Shown here piece after piece: positions 1 through 11,466 of a DNA stretch of 64,000 bases. How positions within the stretch are numbered: position 1 is the stretch's first letter; every line of letters begins with the position of its first letter. The DNA is from Porodaedalea pini (Eukaryota > Basidiomycota > Agaricomycetes > Hymenochaetales > Hymenochaetaceae), in NCBI GenBank assembly GCA_002794775.1, contig NBAY01000022.1, forward strand, positions 434,001-498,000. The letters are read 5' to 3'. The translations under genes and the position numbers were made by a program. The notes beneath the pieces were generated by a model. It saw only the letters and a list, made by a program, of their open reading frames with translations. It had not been told where the DNA came from and ran no database searches.

Positions 1-258
1 AGTCGTGTCTACCAGTCTAACTTACTCTAAGCTCGTGAATGTCCCATAAGCACCCGTGAGAAATAGTTTCCATCAGTCAAATAAGTAAGTGATGCGCGTT
101 GCACACGGCTGTCCTGCTGCTCAACCCTGGCTGAGCGGTCTATTCTAGACAGTCTTACACGTCTCTAGAGTAAGCTAGCATACTTGAGTCCATCTCTAAT
201 CTGCGTCAAGACAGCAGGAGCTATTACTATCGCGAGCTAATTACTAAGTCAGCCGGCC
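1..258. other. upstream region of the ubiquitin protease gene
   Basis: No gene is visible. It is probably the promoter and 5' leader of the ubiquitin protease that starts at 259. A TGATGCGCGTT stretch near 92 resembles part of the composite element found at 26.7, 30.4 and 34.4 kb, but the CACGTG half is missing here. Confidence 0.4.
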
Positions 259-3200
259 ATGCATGCGCTGATGGGCAAGTCCAGCAAGGCGCCGACACCG
301 CAGGAGATCTACAGAGCGAGAAAGCAGAAAGAAGAGGACGAGCGCACCGCCTTTCTGCCCCCGGGTCTTGTCAACCATGGGAATACGTGCTTCATGAACT
401 CCGTTCTGCAAGGGGTGCGTTGTAGCGCTGCGTACAGATTACACGTTCGGTTGAGCTGACCTTGAGCCTTACAGCTGATGGCGACGCCCATGCTCGCCGA
501 CATTGTGCGCTTCTCGCTCCCAAACACATATGCGCCTGTCTTCTCGCGCAGGAGTCCACAGCTGACGAACGGTCACGGCCTTGGCGGCGAGGCGGAGCGC
601 GCCTGGGAGGAGGGCATGCCCCTCGGAGACGCCTTCGTGCTTTTGATGGAGAAGGCGTGGAAGGCGCAGGACGAACGACAGCGCTGGAGTATGAGCCCGA
701 GGTATGTCTGATGGACGAGCAGCGGACGTTCACGGCGGTCTGACTGTCTGACTGTTTTACTTCAGGGATCTGTTGACGAGGATCGGCGCAAAATTCGACC
801 AATATCTCGACTTCCGGCAACAAGATGCACACGAGCTTCTGAGGCATTTGCTTGATGCTATGCGTATGGAGGAATTAGACGTGTGTCTTTATGCAACCTC
901 TTTCATACCAAATGATATTAAACTATCCCTTCAGATTATTAAGCAGCGCCAGCCTCCGCCTCCAAAGGCTAAACGAAAGCGCAAGAATAAAAACGCAGAT
1001 GACACCTCCTCCTTGACTTCTCTTGCAGGTCCATCGAACATACCCGAAGAGGACCGGCTCGTGTCGTTCGTCGACATGGTCTTCGGCGGGCGTCTTGCGT
1101 CCATCCTCGTGTGCGAGAAGTGTAAAAAGGTCTCCTGCACGTATGAGGACTTCAACGACCTCTCGCTGTCCATCAAGCAGGAGGACTACGAAAAGGCACG
1201 CAAGCGCGACCGGTTGCGCAGCCTTGCGCGTAAGCTCGGGATGCGCGGACGGGGTGCGTCGCGCGAGCTCGACGTCCCGGACGGACCGCGCTCGAGCAGC
1301 GTCCCGTCGAGCCCATTGCGCCGCAGCGAGGAGGCTGAGCGCTCGTTTGAACTCGTCTTCGGAGATGTTGGCCATCGGAGGCGGAGTCTCGAGGTTGGGG
1401 AAGAGACACCATCCCTGGGGAGCGCGATTCGGGAGGAAGTTCAGCTTGAGAGCGGAGACACCCCTGTTGAGCGAAGTACGAAAGACGAGCGGCGGACGTT
1501 GGGTGCCCTTGACGAACGTAAACCCCTAGAGGAAGAGGATCTACAGAAGGAGGAACCAAGGCGCGAGAAGGAGGAGGACGGGTGGATTAAAATGCGGAGG
1601 AAGATCAGCGTGGGGATGGGTGTTAAGAAGGGCAGGAAGAAAGGTGTCTCGAAAGAAGCACCTCCTGATCTTCCGGCCAGTGATGAGGGCCAGGCAGATG
1701 CGACGGGGGACGAGGCTGTGGATTCTTTCGTGGATGTCAAGGCACCCTCACCTTTGCTCGCCTCTCCGGCTGCATCTCCCTTGCTAGGTGCGAGCATAAC
1801 ACTACCAAAATTCCCTTTCGTCCGGCGTTCTTCGTCTTCTCGCACGGAGAACAACTCTCCCGCCCTCTCAGCTCTCACGACCCCATCCCGTAGCCCAGAA
1901 ATACCATCCGTAGCATTGCCTCCTCCGGAAATACGCCCATCTTCACCCTCTCCTGCTCCTACGGAGCACTCACGACCAAAATCTCCGCGCCCTCCCAAGC
2001 CCACGCGCTCAGAATCTGTTTACTTGAGACGCCTGCTCGCGGACGTTCCAGCGAGCTCGAGCACACCGTTCAATCTATTCCGCACCGGCGCGCTGGCGAA
2101 CTCGTCGCCTGAGATCTCCGACACGCGCGGCGCGTGGCCGAAGTTCGGGCATGTGCAGAGCGTGGAAGGCTGCCTGAGGATGTTCACGGCTGTCGAGGTG
2201 CTCGATGGCGAGAATATGGTCGGCTGTCGGCGGTGTTGGAAGATCCAGAACGGCAAGTACGTCCCGCGCGAGAAGGAGGCTGTGAAGGAGGATGAGGATG
2301 AGGACGAGGATGAGGATCCTGATGACGATGACGACGGAGCCGGCTCGAGCTCGAGCGCGAGTATAAAGATCAGTCTGGTCGACGGCGATGAATCCCAACC
2401 ACAGGAACCACCAACGAGCTCGACTAGCCCACGGTCATCCTCGCTGGATCTGAATGAAGGCAGCTCGCTTCGTTCCGTTCCTTCATCGGTCTTGAATGGT
2501 CAGCTGCTAGAAAATGACGACGCTCAGCGTGTGGAAAATCCCGCTGCGCGCACATCCTCATCGCCCGTTCTGGCCGTGCCGTTGATATCCATGACTGCGC
2601 CAGAGACCACGCCTGTGGCTTCCGAAGAAACACCCATCGCAGGCGTCCCTTCGGAGAGCGCGACGCGCGCGGACTCGTCGGTAAAGCTCGTTTCATCCGC
2701 ATCGCAAGACTCGCTACGGCTGCCGATGACGCGACATTTCCGCCAGCCCGCCGAGCGGCATTCCTCGCTGAGCATGGCCAGCGACACCAGCAGTTTGAGC
2801 TCAGATGAGAGCGGCGATGAGGCCGAGGAGACAGAAACGTCGCTTACGGCGTCGATGCGCTCCGACAGCTCGTCTGTTGCGTCCACACAACTCGAAGCGG
2901 GCATCTCCAAGACATCAGCGCTGTCGAGTTCGTTCACTGAGCGCACATCGGACCCGTCCCTCTCTGGCTCGCGTGCAAAGACGAACGGCGGCGTGCCCCG
3001 CGCGAAGCAGATCGTGATGCGGCGCGCGTACAAGCGCTACCTCATCGCGACGCCGCCGCCGGTGCTCGTCGTGCATCTCAAGCGCTTCCAGCAAGTCGGG
3101 CGCGGTCCAACGCAGTACCAGTTCTTTGCGAACTTCAAGAAGCTGGACGACCCTGTTAGCTTTCCGGAGTACCTCGATCTCAATCCATTCCTTCTGCCGA

Positions 3201-3733
3201 GCAAGGACGAGCGAGAGATGAAGAAGCGGAAAGGGAAGAATAACGAGAAAGATGAAAAGCGTGGGTATGGACGTGGGGCCAAGGACTCGGCCGCTGGCGC
3301 TGAGAGCTGCATGTACCGTCTGTATGCGGTCGTTGTGCACATCGGGAACATGGTAAGGCGCATACAAACCTGATCTCTCAAAAGTACTGAAAACTGACTT
3401 CATATATCTTTCGATCCTAGCTTGGCGGACATTATGTAGCCTATACCGCGCTGCCCGAAACCGCTCCTGCGCCTTCACCCTCAGATGGCAAAGATGGATC
3501 TTCCTCCCTCTCCAGCTCGGCCCATCTGGACTTACCCCGTCCAGAGATCCCACGGACAACCTCATTCACGCGTACAGCAAACCCGTTCCCGAGCTCGAAA
3601 TCGCGGACGTCTTCAGTCAGGTTCCTCTGCACAGCGGCAGTGGTGCTATGTAAGCGACACTGTTGTGCGGCTCGCCAGCCTCGAGGAGGTGCTCCAGGCG
3701 AAGGCGTATATTTGCATGTACGAGCGTGTATGA
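259..3733 (+). CDS. ubiquitin-specific protease (UCH/USP family)
   Basis: Deubiquitinase that cleaves ubiquitin isopeptide bonds; it looks like the USP16/USP45-type branch. The Cys box GNTCFMNSVLQ lies in exon 1 and supplies the nucleophile. QQDAHELLRHLLD is the second USP block, CEKCKKVSCTYEDFNDLSL carries a zinc-finger-like CxxC, and a second CxxC (GCRRCW) follows near 2220. The His box GGHYVAYT is encoded at 3424-3447 and a terminal YVSDTVVRLASLEEVL block gives the last catalytic region. Introns fit at 415-474, 702-765, 881-934 (in-frame, removing 18 codons), 3355-3420 and probably 3572-3620; the last restores the frame of the C-terminus. More than 500 residues of Ser/Pro/acidic low-complexity sequence sit between the Cys and His boxes, including a run of Asp/Glu codons near 2290-2335. 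The start is the first Met of the exon; Met at 271 is an alternative. All catalytic blocks are present, so it is probably active. Confidence 0.88.
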
Positions 3734-3980
3734 TTTCAGTCTGGCGGTGGACACGTCTTGTTTGAGTACTGCATGGAGTGAACATTTTATATGTAGATAT
3801 CAACCTATCTTTATTGCATTTTGTCACGGACTTCGAAATGATAGGAAATAGCGTATTTTCTTGTTATCTGCCCACCAGAGCTCCCTTGTAGTTTGCTAGA
3901 CTGGTTTAAACTCCCTCCAGCAGGAATTAATAAGATCTAGTTGAAGGTGTATATCCTTCAAGTGCAAAACAAAGTCATTT

Positions 3981-5316
3981 CTATACATTCGTTTTCTGTA
4001 TCTTCCACACTCGTACAGAGCAATCGTCCCCGGCGGACGCAAGCAGACTCTCAAATCCATCCCGTGGACACCAAGAGATGCAATTCACATCACTGACCCC
4101 ATGCGCATCGGTTAAAGTAGCTATTAGGTCTGAATGTATCGATACATCTCGTTGCTGTATTGCAAGAAATGAGAACTCGTAAGACAGAGGGATGCTCGAA
4201 ACGCACTCGGATATGCCAGACGTTTATTCTCCCATCTCCACCAGCACTCGCAAGCCAACCCTTGCTCGCGTCCTCTTGCTTTCCCTCCCCTAATACCTTC
4301 GTCCAGCTCAGGGAATACACACTTCGATCGTGGCCAGTTAGAACAGCCGCCTGTTCCCAGCGCCATTTATCCGCGCGCCGCCAGATGCGCACCGTGCGAT
4401 CGTCCGACGCGGATGCGAGGAGTTCGCCGCAGGGCGAGAAAGCGAGCGACCACACAGTGGAGATATGACCCTGGAGTGTTTGGAAGTCGTACCAGTCATC
4501 CGACGGGTCGTCGACGTACAGCTTGATTGTGTCGTCATACGAGCCGGATGCGAGTATCTATATGCGCTGAGTGGATGGAAAGGAACAAGATAGCAATTAG
4601 ATGGGGACGATGGATGGGAAGAAGATGTAGGTGACCTCTTCGGAAGGGTGCCAGGCGACGCATTTGACGTCCTGCGTGTGGGCCATGAGCACGCCCATGC
4701 ACTCGAAATCTGAGTCTGGCTGCACTAGAATATGATAGATCTGAATAAGAATTTACTTCATGATTAGGTGTCAAGCTTACCCTCCCAGACCCATACTGTC
4801 TTATCACGACTACAGCTCGCGAGTAGCGTGCCCGTGCTCGAATATGCAACGCATTTGCACTCCGTCTCATGGCCCTCGAGCAGGCTCGCGCACTCCCATT
4901 CCCCTTGGCCACCGCCTTCACCATCGTCATCCGCACCCTCCTGTTCCCACACTGCGATATTTGCGTCGAAGCTTGCGGTCGCAAATGTCTTGCCGGATGG
5001 TGCCCAGGCGACGCAGCGCACAGTCTTCGAGTGCCCCGTCGGCACGGATGCCTGCGTCTCAAACCTGAGATCATCTTCCACGTCTGAAGAGGAGCCTTCA
5101 TCGCCGTGAGACGTTCGTCGATAGTGATACACCCTGACTGTTTTGTCGCCTGAGCAGGATGCCAGCAACGGTCGGACTGGGTTCCATGCAATGCACCACA
5201 CGCGATCTTCGTGCCCTACTCAGTTGTTAAACACTGTCACTAACTGATGATCATACCGATACATTCTTACCAGTTAGCTCTGCTATTTGCGTGAGGTTGT
5301 ATGGATGAGTACTCAT
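3981..5316 (-). CDS. CIA1: CIA1/CIAO1, cytosolic iron-sulfur assembly WD40 protein
   Basis: Seven-bladed WD40 scaffold of the cytosolic Fe-S targeting complex (with Cia2 and Met18/MMS19), which passes Fe-S clusters to cytosolic and nuclear apoproteins. The reading follows the CIAO1 order: RVWCIAWNP, LLASCSGDKTVRVY, TVRCVAWAPSGKTFATASFD, CKCVAYSSTGTLLASCSRDK, a VKCVAWHP blade, SLAFSPCGELLASASDDR with TVRIW, and a last blade ending SVRVWKIQ just before the stop at 3981. The first exon codes MSTHPYNLTQIAELTG and is joined across a short intron to GHEDRVWCIAW; this decides the start at 5316. An Asp/Glu/Gly-rich loop lies between blades. It is divergent from HIS5, with only 134 bp between the start codons. 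The length of about 380 residues suits the family. Confidence 0.88.
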
Positions 5317-5385
5317 AGCGGAGGTCGACGTGGTATGAGTGTATGCGGTCAAGGAGTAAATCGAATTTTCGCTAAGCGAACGAGC

Positions 5386-5392
5386 GAGTCAT
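5386..5392 (-). promoter_or_regulatory. Gcn4/CPC1-type site in the CIA1-HIS5 divergent promoter
   Basis: GAGTCAT on the plus strand reads ATGACTC on the minus strand. This matches the core of the Gcn4/CPC1 bZIP site (RTGACTCAY) except for the last bases. It lies 59 bp before the HIS5 start codon, where general amino acid control would act. A CT-rich tract (5405-5440) also precedes the HIS5 start. Binding is inferred only from sequence. Confidence 0.4.
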
Positions 5393-5450
5393 CTTCAAGT
5401 TCTGCATATATCCTGCTTTTTTTCTCGTTTCTCTTTTTTCCTCCGCCAAC

Positions 5451-6808
5451 ATGCCAATCCTTGGTCTGCCAGCTTCATCTGCGCCATCGTACCCGCCTCA
5501 CTTCGACATTGAGGCTGTCATACGACCAAACATCCTGGCTTTGCATCCCTATCGCTGCGCCCGCGATGACTACCAGGACGGTATTTTGCTCGACGCAAAC
5601 GAAAACGCGCTCGGCCACTCCATTCCATCCTCTTCAAAACTAGACTCCTGCAAAACCACAGGCGCATCCGAGGATTTCCTGTCATTGCATCTGAACCGCT
5701 ATCCAGACCCAGCGCAGCGTGAAATCAAGTCGCGCGTCGCCCAGTTACGAGGGCTCACGACTACAGATGGCGTACCCAAGGACGACCACATCTTTCTTGG
5801 TGTCGGAAGCGACGAGGTTATCGATCTTCTCATGCGTGTTTGCGTCGCTCCTGCGCGGGAAAAGATCCTCACGACACCGCCGACCTACGGCATGTACGGG
5901 GTGTGCGCGCAGGTGAACGACGTGGGTGTCGTGAAGGTGCCTCTAAATGTTGAAGGAGGCGCATTCCAGCTAAGGATCGATATAGTGCGTTATAAATGTC
6001 GACATTTATAGGGCTGCTAGCTAATACGCCCTTATAGATGAAGAAGGCGATTGATGAGGATCCGTCAATAAAATTAATATTTTTGTGCTCTCCCGGAAAC
6101 CCGTCTGGAACGCTCATTCCTCTACTGGACATACAACAGCTATTAGAGTATCCGAATTTTAAGGGTGTAGTCGTGGTCGATGAGGCATACATCGATTTCT
6201 CGGCCCCAGGAAACAGCGCCGTCGCGCTTGTGGAAAAATACGCAAATATATGCGTTCTTCAGACCTTGAGCAAAAGTTTCGGGCTGGCTGCTATCCGGTA
6301 AGCTGCCAAAAGCGCTATGTTCGCGAAACAATGCTGAATGCCCTCGAACAATAGTCTGGGTATTGCTATTGCCCAGCCCCCTCTCATCCAAATCCTCACG
6401 AACACCAAAGCGCCGTACAACATCTCCACGCCCACCGCCTCCCTCGCACTCTCCGCTCTCTCGCCTGACGCACTCGAGCTCATGCACTCACGTATCGTAA
6501 CACTCGCCACCTCACGCACTGCACTTCTGAAGTCCTTGCAGGCGCTCGCACCGCTCGGTCTCGGGCCCGCCATCGGCGGGAACCACGCGAACTTCGTGAT
6601 GGTACCGGTGCTTGACAAGGAAGGAGGTGCGCCGGATAATGTTCGCAGCGAACGTGTGTACAAGGAGCTTGCGGGGCGTGAGGGCGTTGTTGTCCGGTTT
6701 CGCGGCCGTGAGCACGGATGCGCGGGCTGTCTCCGCATTACGGTCGGCTCGGCCGAAGAAAATCAGGTCGTTGTACAGAAGTTGAAAGAAGTTCTGCAGC
6801 GCGTATAA
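5451..6808 (+). CDS. HIS5: histidinol-phosphate aminotransferase
   Basis: PLP enzyme of histidine biosynthesis that converts imidazole acetol-phosphate and glutamate to histidinol-phosphate. Class I/II aminotransferase signatures appear in order: DILLDANENALG-like N-terminus (ILLDANENALG), LGVGSDEVIDLLMR, TTPPTYGMYGVCAQ, LIFLCSPGNPSGT, VVVDEAYIDFS, and TLSKSFGLAAIRLG with the Schiff-base lysine. The C-terminal FRGREHGCAGCLRITVGS holds the substrate-phosphate arginine. Two introns fit: about 5984-6038, and 6300-6354, which joins AAIR to LGIA. The start at 5451 gives the normal length of about 410 residues. It is transcribed away from CIA1, with a Gcn4-like site upstream. Confidence 0.92.
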
Positions 6809-6959
6809 TCTCTCTTTGTAAGTACTTTGGATTAACGTATGCATCTCAATATGAAACATAAATGCTGATGGATGGGACGTAGTGCGTGAGATCCAAAATG
6901 CTCTAGGCAACAGACTAGGTTGCAAAGATACCAGTTGCTCGATTCTTTGCATGTTTCAT

Positions 6960-7409
6960 TTATAAAGAGCACACGCTCGGAATAGAGAACCATCCACGAA
7001 GTGGAGAAACCATCGTCAACCTGAACAGCAACACACGCGCCCTTTCGACTATTTTCAGATGATCGTCTGTGATTGACGCAACAAAGTGCCGAGGCTGAAT
7101 CATCTCTCTGTCGGCAACTATCAGCTGTTGGAACAGTTCAGAATCCGTCTCGCTATTTGATAGATATTTTCCCGTGGACGGTTTCTCCTCACTAGGACTA
7201 ATAACTTTAGCGAGATCAGCCGGCGGTTGCTCCGTCTGCTTCGTTTTTGACGCCTCAAGCTCTGAGACGCACTGCTTCCTAGGATAGATACGCTGATTCC
7301 ACTCATCAAGAACAAAGATCGAAGACCGGAGACTGTGAAAACCAGCTTTCGATCCCACGTTGTTTCGTCTTAAATTTGCCCGAACACATCCCTGAGTTTC
7401 ACTACTCAT
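6960..7409 (-). CDS. hypothetical 149-residue protein
   Basis: An uninterrupted reading frame starting MSSETQGC and ending at 6960, with no family I recognise. The composition is mixed and hydrophilic (SEEKPSTGKYLSNSETDS in the middle), with a more hydrophobic end and no clear signal peptide or membrane segment. It lies between the 3' end of HIS5 and the Kelch-kinase gene, whose start codon is only 77 bp away on the other strand. A chance frame in a promoter region is the main alternative. Confidence 0.3.
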   Translation of the reverse strand: MSSETQGCVRANLRRNNVGSKAGFHSLRSSIFVLDEWNQRIYPRKQCVSELEASKTKQTEQPPADLAKVISPSEEKPSTGKYLSNSETDSELFQQLIVADREMIQPRHFVASITDDHLKIVERARVLLFRLTMVSPLRGWFSIPSVCSL

Positions 7410-7485
7410 TACCCCTTGTACTTTCCAATATCCTCCTCTCAGCCGCCTCGACTCAGCTCAGTCTTTAGTTTTCCTGTCTAGGAAA

Positions 7486-10400
7486 ATGTCGAACATAGTC
7501 ACAAATCTTCTTCGCCGCAAAAGAATGCCTAGCCCTATCGACATATGCGGAGGCGAGTCAGAGTCTGGGGAAAAATGGTTACAGGTTGGTAGCATTCTCT
7601 TCATCGTTCAAGGCAATGTGGACGACACGCTCATCGCTGAAACATAGGCAGAATCATCAGATTATGACTTGCAGTCACCCAGACAGCCGCCTTCTTCTGG
7701 GCCGAGCCCTCAATCGAGCGACTTCGGCTCGCATCTCAGCGTGCGGAGTTCATGGGGGAACGCTCGAGCCGGTGCTTCGCAAGCAAACATCAACACTCAT
7801 AGAGATGGTGGTGATACTCCTACCACTCTGTCGAGTTTCGAACTTCAAGAAGGCGAGTACGACAGACCAGATGTGAAGCTGGAGTCCAACTTGGAGAAGG
7901 ATAATATCGTTAGTCATGGATCGAAGCTAGACAGCCAGAGAAGCCCTTTCAAGTTTCCCGTCGCAGCCCACTTATGGACCTCGAAGTCCCTGCGCCTAAG
8001 ACCTGACTGTCTCACTTTACGAGAAGCATTGCTTTCGTCTCATACTCCCGTGTTTCCTCAATTTAACCACTCACTATTAGCTCGTAATACGGATGCAGAG
8101 TCGCTCATCATATTCGGCGGATCAATAAGGCTGTCGATTCAGAAGGGAATGCGAATAGACGAGCATGGAAAAATAACTGATGAGCGTGGAGTAGCGCTTG
8201 ATGGCCGGGGGTTGATTGATGAAGTGGGGAGTGAATACACGGTCAAGCACTACCTCGTGAAGACGAGCAATGTGTATGCTGCCTCATCTCAAGACCTCTC
8301 TGCCATGCTTCTCCCTACCACGGGGAAAGAGCCTTCTCCTCGATGTGGTCAGATATGTGCTATGTATGGGAACTCTCTCTTTGTCTGGGGTGGGGATACA
8401 CGCGTGGGCTCTCCCTTATATTGGAATCTGGATGAGCAGCTTTATCTTCTGAATCTCGGTATGTTATCTGAGTCAGGTGTCAAAAATTTCTTACGAATGA
8501 CAGTCTTGTAGCTAATAACGAGTGGACCTGCGTTGAAACCAGGCGTCGTCGACCGACTGGTCGATATGGACATGCCGCTGCTGTCACAGGGACAAAGCTA
8601 TATATCTTTGGCGGCCAGGCTAACGACCATGGTGTGCTCGATGACTTGTGGTGTATTGATCTCGCTCTGAGTAAGTCCAATAAAGCAGTCGTATATTTTC
8701 ACTCACGGGATTTTTGCAGCGGGTCTACGGGATTCGGATCGGCCTCATATTCCTTCTTGGGAACGTGTCTCTCCCTCTGGCAGGAAGCCACCTGGTCGTA
8801 CCGGACATACTCTTGTCTCGTGTAGTGACCGCATTGTCCTGTAAGACGCCCTCATCTGGCATTCTTCGTCGTGTAACTGAAAGATTTCAGGTTTGGAGGC
8901 TCAGATCTCACGAAAACATTCGACGACACCTGGGTCTTCAATGCAGGAGAGTGTCGCTGGACCAGAGCGTCTCTGTTGAATCGTCGGAAGGGAGGTATAA
9001 TCCCATTACAGCGCCGCGACCATGCAGCAGCAGTCGTGGATGATGTGATGTATATTTATGGCGGCAAAGGTCGTGATTCAAACTTCTTGAATGATCTCTC
9101 CTTCTTCAAGATCTCTGGTAAGTTCAACTTGGCCCAAGCACCACGAGCTTGATTCCTGATATGTTTCCTTTGAAAGATCAACAATGGTATTCCACTCAAT
9201 TACAGGTAGATGGTGAGGCACCGGGTGTCCGTGCCAACCTCGGCATGGCTTCTCTTGGCACTAGGTTGGTGCTTTTTGGCGGGGAGCAACCGCCGTCAGA
9301 AACTCCCAGTCCATTGACCATGCATCTATTAGAGGCTGGTACGTGATACTGTGGGGCCTTGCCGAATGTTTCTGAGACTTATCAATTTAAAAGCGCATAT
9401 TCCGATGGTGACACAGTCTAGGAGACTACGGGCATTCAGCGAGTCAGCAAGCCAAAGGCCAGCCGTGTTCGCGCTGGCGAACAATCAGTTACGATCGGGT
9501 TGGCAAGAAGCTCGAGCACGTAAACCCAAGTCTTATTCTGGGACCACAAATACGTTAAACTCTTCAGTAAGAGCCAGTTTTGAAAACGGTGCTGATACAA
9601 GCAGAGCATTACAAGGCAGGTCCTATGGTTTTACCGTATACGTTTTCTCATGTACACTAATGAACCTGTGCGTGGTTGTACTCACAGATACCGCTTTCCG
9701 TCCTACTCAGGTAGAACAAGAGATCAAAATCAAGATAGTAGATGAAGGTATGTTTCATTACTCGGGATCTTACTCTAGACCATAAAATACTTACATATAG
9801 TTCAAGATGTCAACGAAATACCGATAGGACGGAGTCAAGACCCATATGGTAAGCAACCAATAAGCCTATATGTTTCTCTTGATTTGATAGACTGGAATTC
9901 ACAGCGACCGTGCAGTCTCTTGATCGTCTCCTTCAGAGACTATCCAACTCAGGATTAGACCTGACTGGGAAGATAGAGCAGCGTGGAAGCAATGTAAGGA
10001 AGTTAGGAGGACATGCCGACATATACCTAGGACATTGTTCTCTCGACGATAAGAGGGTTGCTATCAAGCGACTCCGATTTGATCTCCGAAGCGACTTCAG
10101 TGTTGCAAAGGTATACATTCTAGGTTTTCAATCGTATGCTCAAGGAGTTCATCAGTTCGTTTTATGCAGAAAATAGCTCGAGAAATCAGGGTGTGGTTCA
10201 AACTTCGACATATGAATATCCTTCCCTTGAAGGGTTTTATAACTCAAGGCAGTAGGTATCCAGCCTTGATCACAGAATGGATGGACAACGGTACCGTGGT
10301 CGAGTACGTCAAAAACAACCCCTCCGCTGATAAAGTACTGCTAGTAAGTGACTCTTTCGATTTTACACTCCGATACTAATTCTCTTTCTTTCTTTAATCG

Positions 10401-11053
10401 CAGATTGAAGGCATCGCAAATGGTCTGAACTACCTGCACAAAGAGGAAGTGGTGCACGCGGACCTAAAATGTGTGAGTAAGGCTCCTGTTGAACTGAATT
10501 AGATCTGAATGTCCATTTACACCTTTAAGGCAAACATCCTAGTCTCCATTGGCGGGATACCGTTGCTTATGGACTTCGGAATTTCCCATATTCTCCATGC
10601 TACCTCGACAAATGAGACTGCCACGCGCTCAGAAAAGGGAACCATTCGATGGATGTCTCCAGAATTACTCATATATGAAAATGAAGAAGGGAAGGATGGC
10701 ATTCACACTAAAATATCCGATGTGTGGGCTTTCGGAATGACAATACTTGTAAGGATTTGAGTTAAGTATGAAGTGAAAATAGAAGGCTCATCACTTTGGA
10801 TGCTATATAGGAGCTACTGAGCGAAAGGCCGCCCTTTTCTTACTTGAAAACGGACGGGCAAGTCATGCTTGCTCTTTACCAAGACAAGCTTCCACAAATC
10901 CCTGACGGCCTGAATAGCTGGAAAAGAGGGGAAAGAATTTTATGGGAGATGTGCAAGTCTCATTGCTGGTTGAGAAATCCCGCAGATAGACCGAGCATGT
11001 CGAGCCTGGTTGACGTGCTGAAGGGCATTAGAATGGTATGCGCAATCAATTAA
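7486..11053 (+). CDS. Kelch-repeat protein fused to a TKL-like protein kinase
   Basis: The first half (about 8090-9345) codes a Kelch propeller. Repeats include SLIIFGGS, NSLFVWGGDTRVG, GRYGHAAAVTGTKLYIFGGQ with DDLWCIDL, GRTGHTLVSCSDR with FGGSDLTKTFDDTW, RDHAAAVVDDVMYIYGGK and GTRLVLFGGE. After a linker of several small exons, a kinase follows (about 9960-11040): GGHADIYLG in the glycine loop, VAIKRL (lysine), EIRVWFKLRHMNILPLKG, VVHADLKCANIL (catalytic loop with Asp and Asn), LMDFGIS, GTIRWMSPE, ISDVWAFGMTILELL, and NPADRPSM. The HRD arginine is replaced by alanine (H-A-D). Agaricomycete TKL-like kinases often have HGD here, so this does not show loss of activity. The frame is carried through at least ten short introns. 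No start signal separates the two halves, so I call one gene, but two adjacent genes with a boundary near 9350-9900 cannot be excluded. The 3' end after LKGIRM may also be spliced. Confidence 0.65.
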
Positions 11054-11466
11054 AAGATTTGTCACTAACAATGCTAGACTAGTGTAATTTATCATAGACA
11101 GATGGTAATCATGGAGCATTCTCCGATATATATTTCCCGAGTTCAGTTGTTCGGCAAGCCGGTTCTATGCGTTTTTAATTCTTGTCCAAGTTGCGTTGAA
11201 AATCATCACTATGTAGTACTATGTAGTACAGTACGGGCAGTAGCGCGGATGATTGGCGTTTATATGTTTACCTAACACGCGCGGTCTTGTTGTGTCACGC
11301 GTCGACTGGCCGCCTAGCTGAACGCCCGAACTCTGCAGCCACAACCGCGACACCCACGGTGGCCTGCAGCAACCACAGTCTTACTGGAACTGTCATCAAC
11401 TGCTGTATCTTCATCTTGCGACTTGACTCGATAGTTGTGCCACCTGATCATCCCCTCACCGCGGAG
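11054..11466. other. intergenic and promoter region before PDS5
   Basis: No gene is seen. It holds a short tandem ACTATGTAGT repeat (two copies, about 11208-11228) and the MluI-type box at 11297. A GC-rich ACACGCGCGG lies at about 11275. Confidence 0.4.
11297..11302 (+). promoter_or_regulatory. MluI cell-cycle box (ACGCGT) upstream of PDS5
   Basis: ACGCGT lies 165 bp before the PDS5 start. It is the core site of MBF-type (Mbp1/Swi6-like) factors, which in yeasts drive cohesion and replication genes at G1/S. The site itself is seen; its use is inferred. Confidence 0.35.

Noticed and set aside
11208..11228. ACTATGTAGT tandem repeat as a regulatory palindrome
   Set aside because: Only two copies with no known factor; too short to separate from chance.
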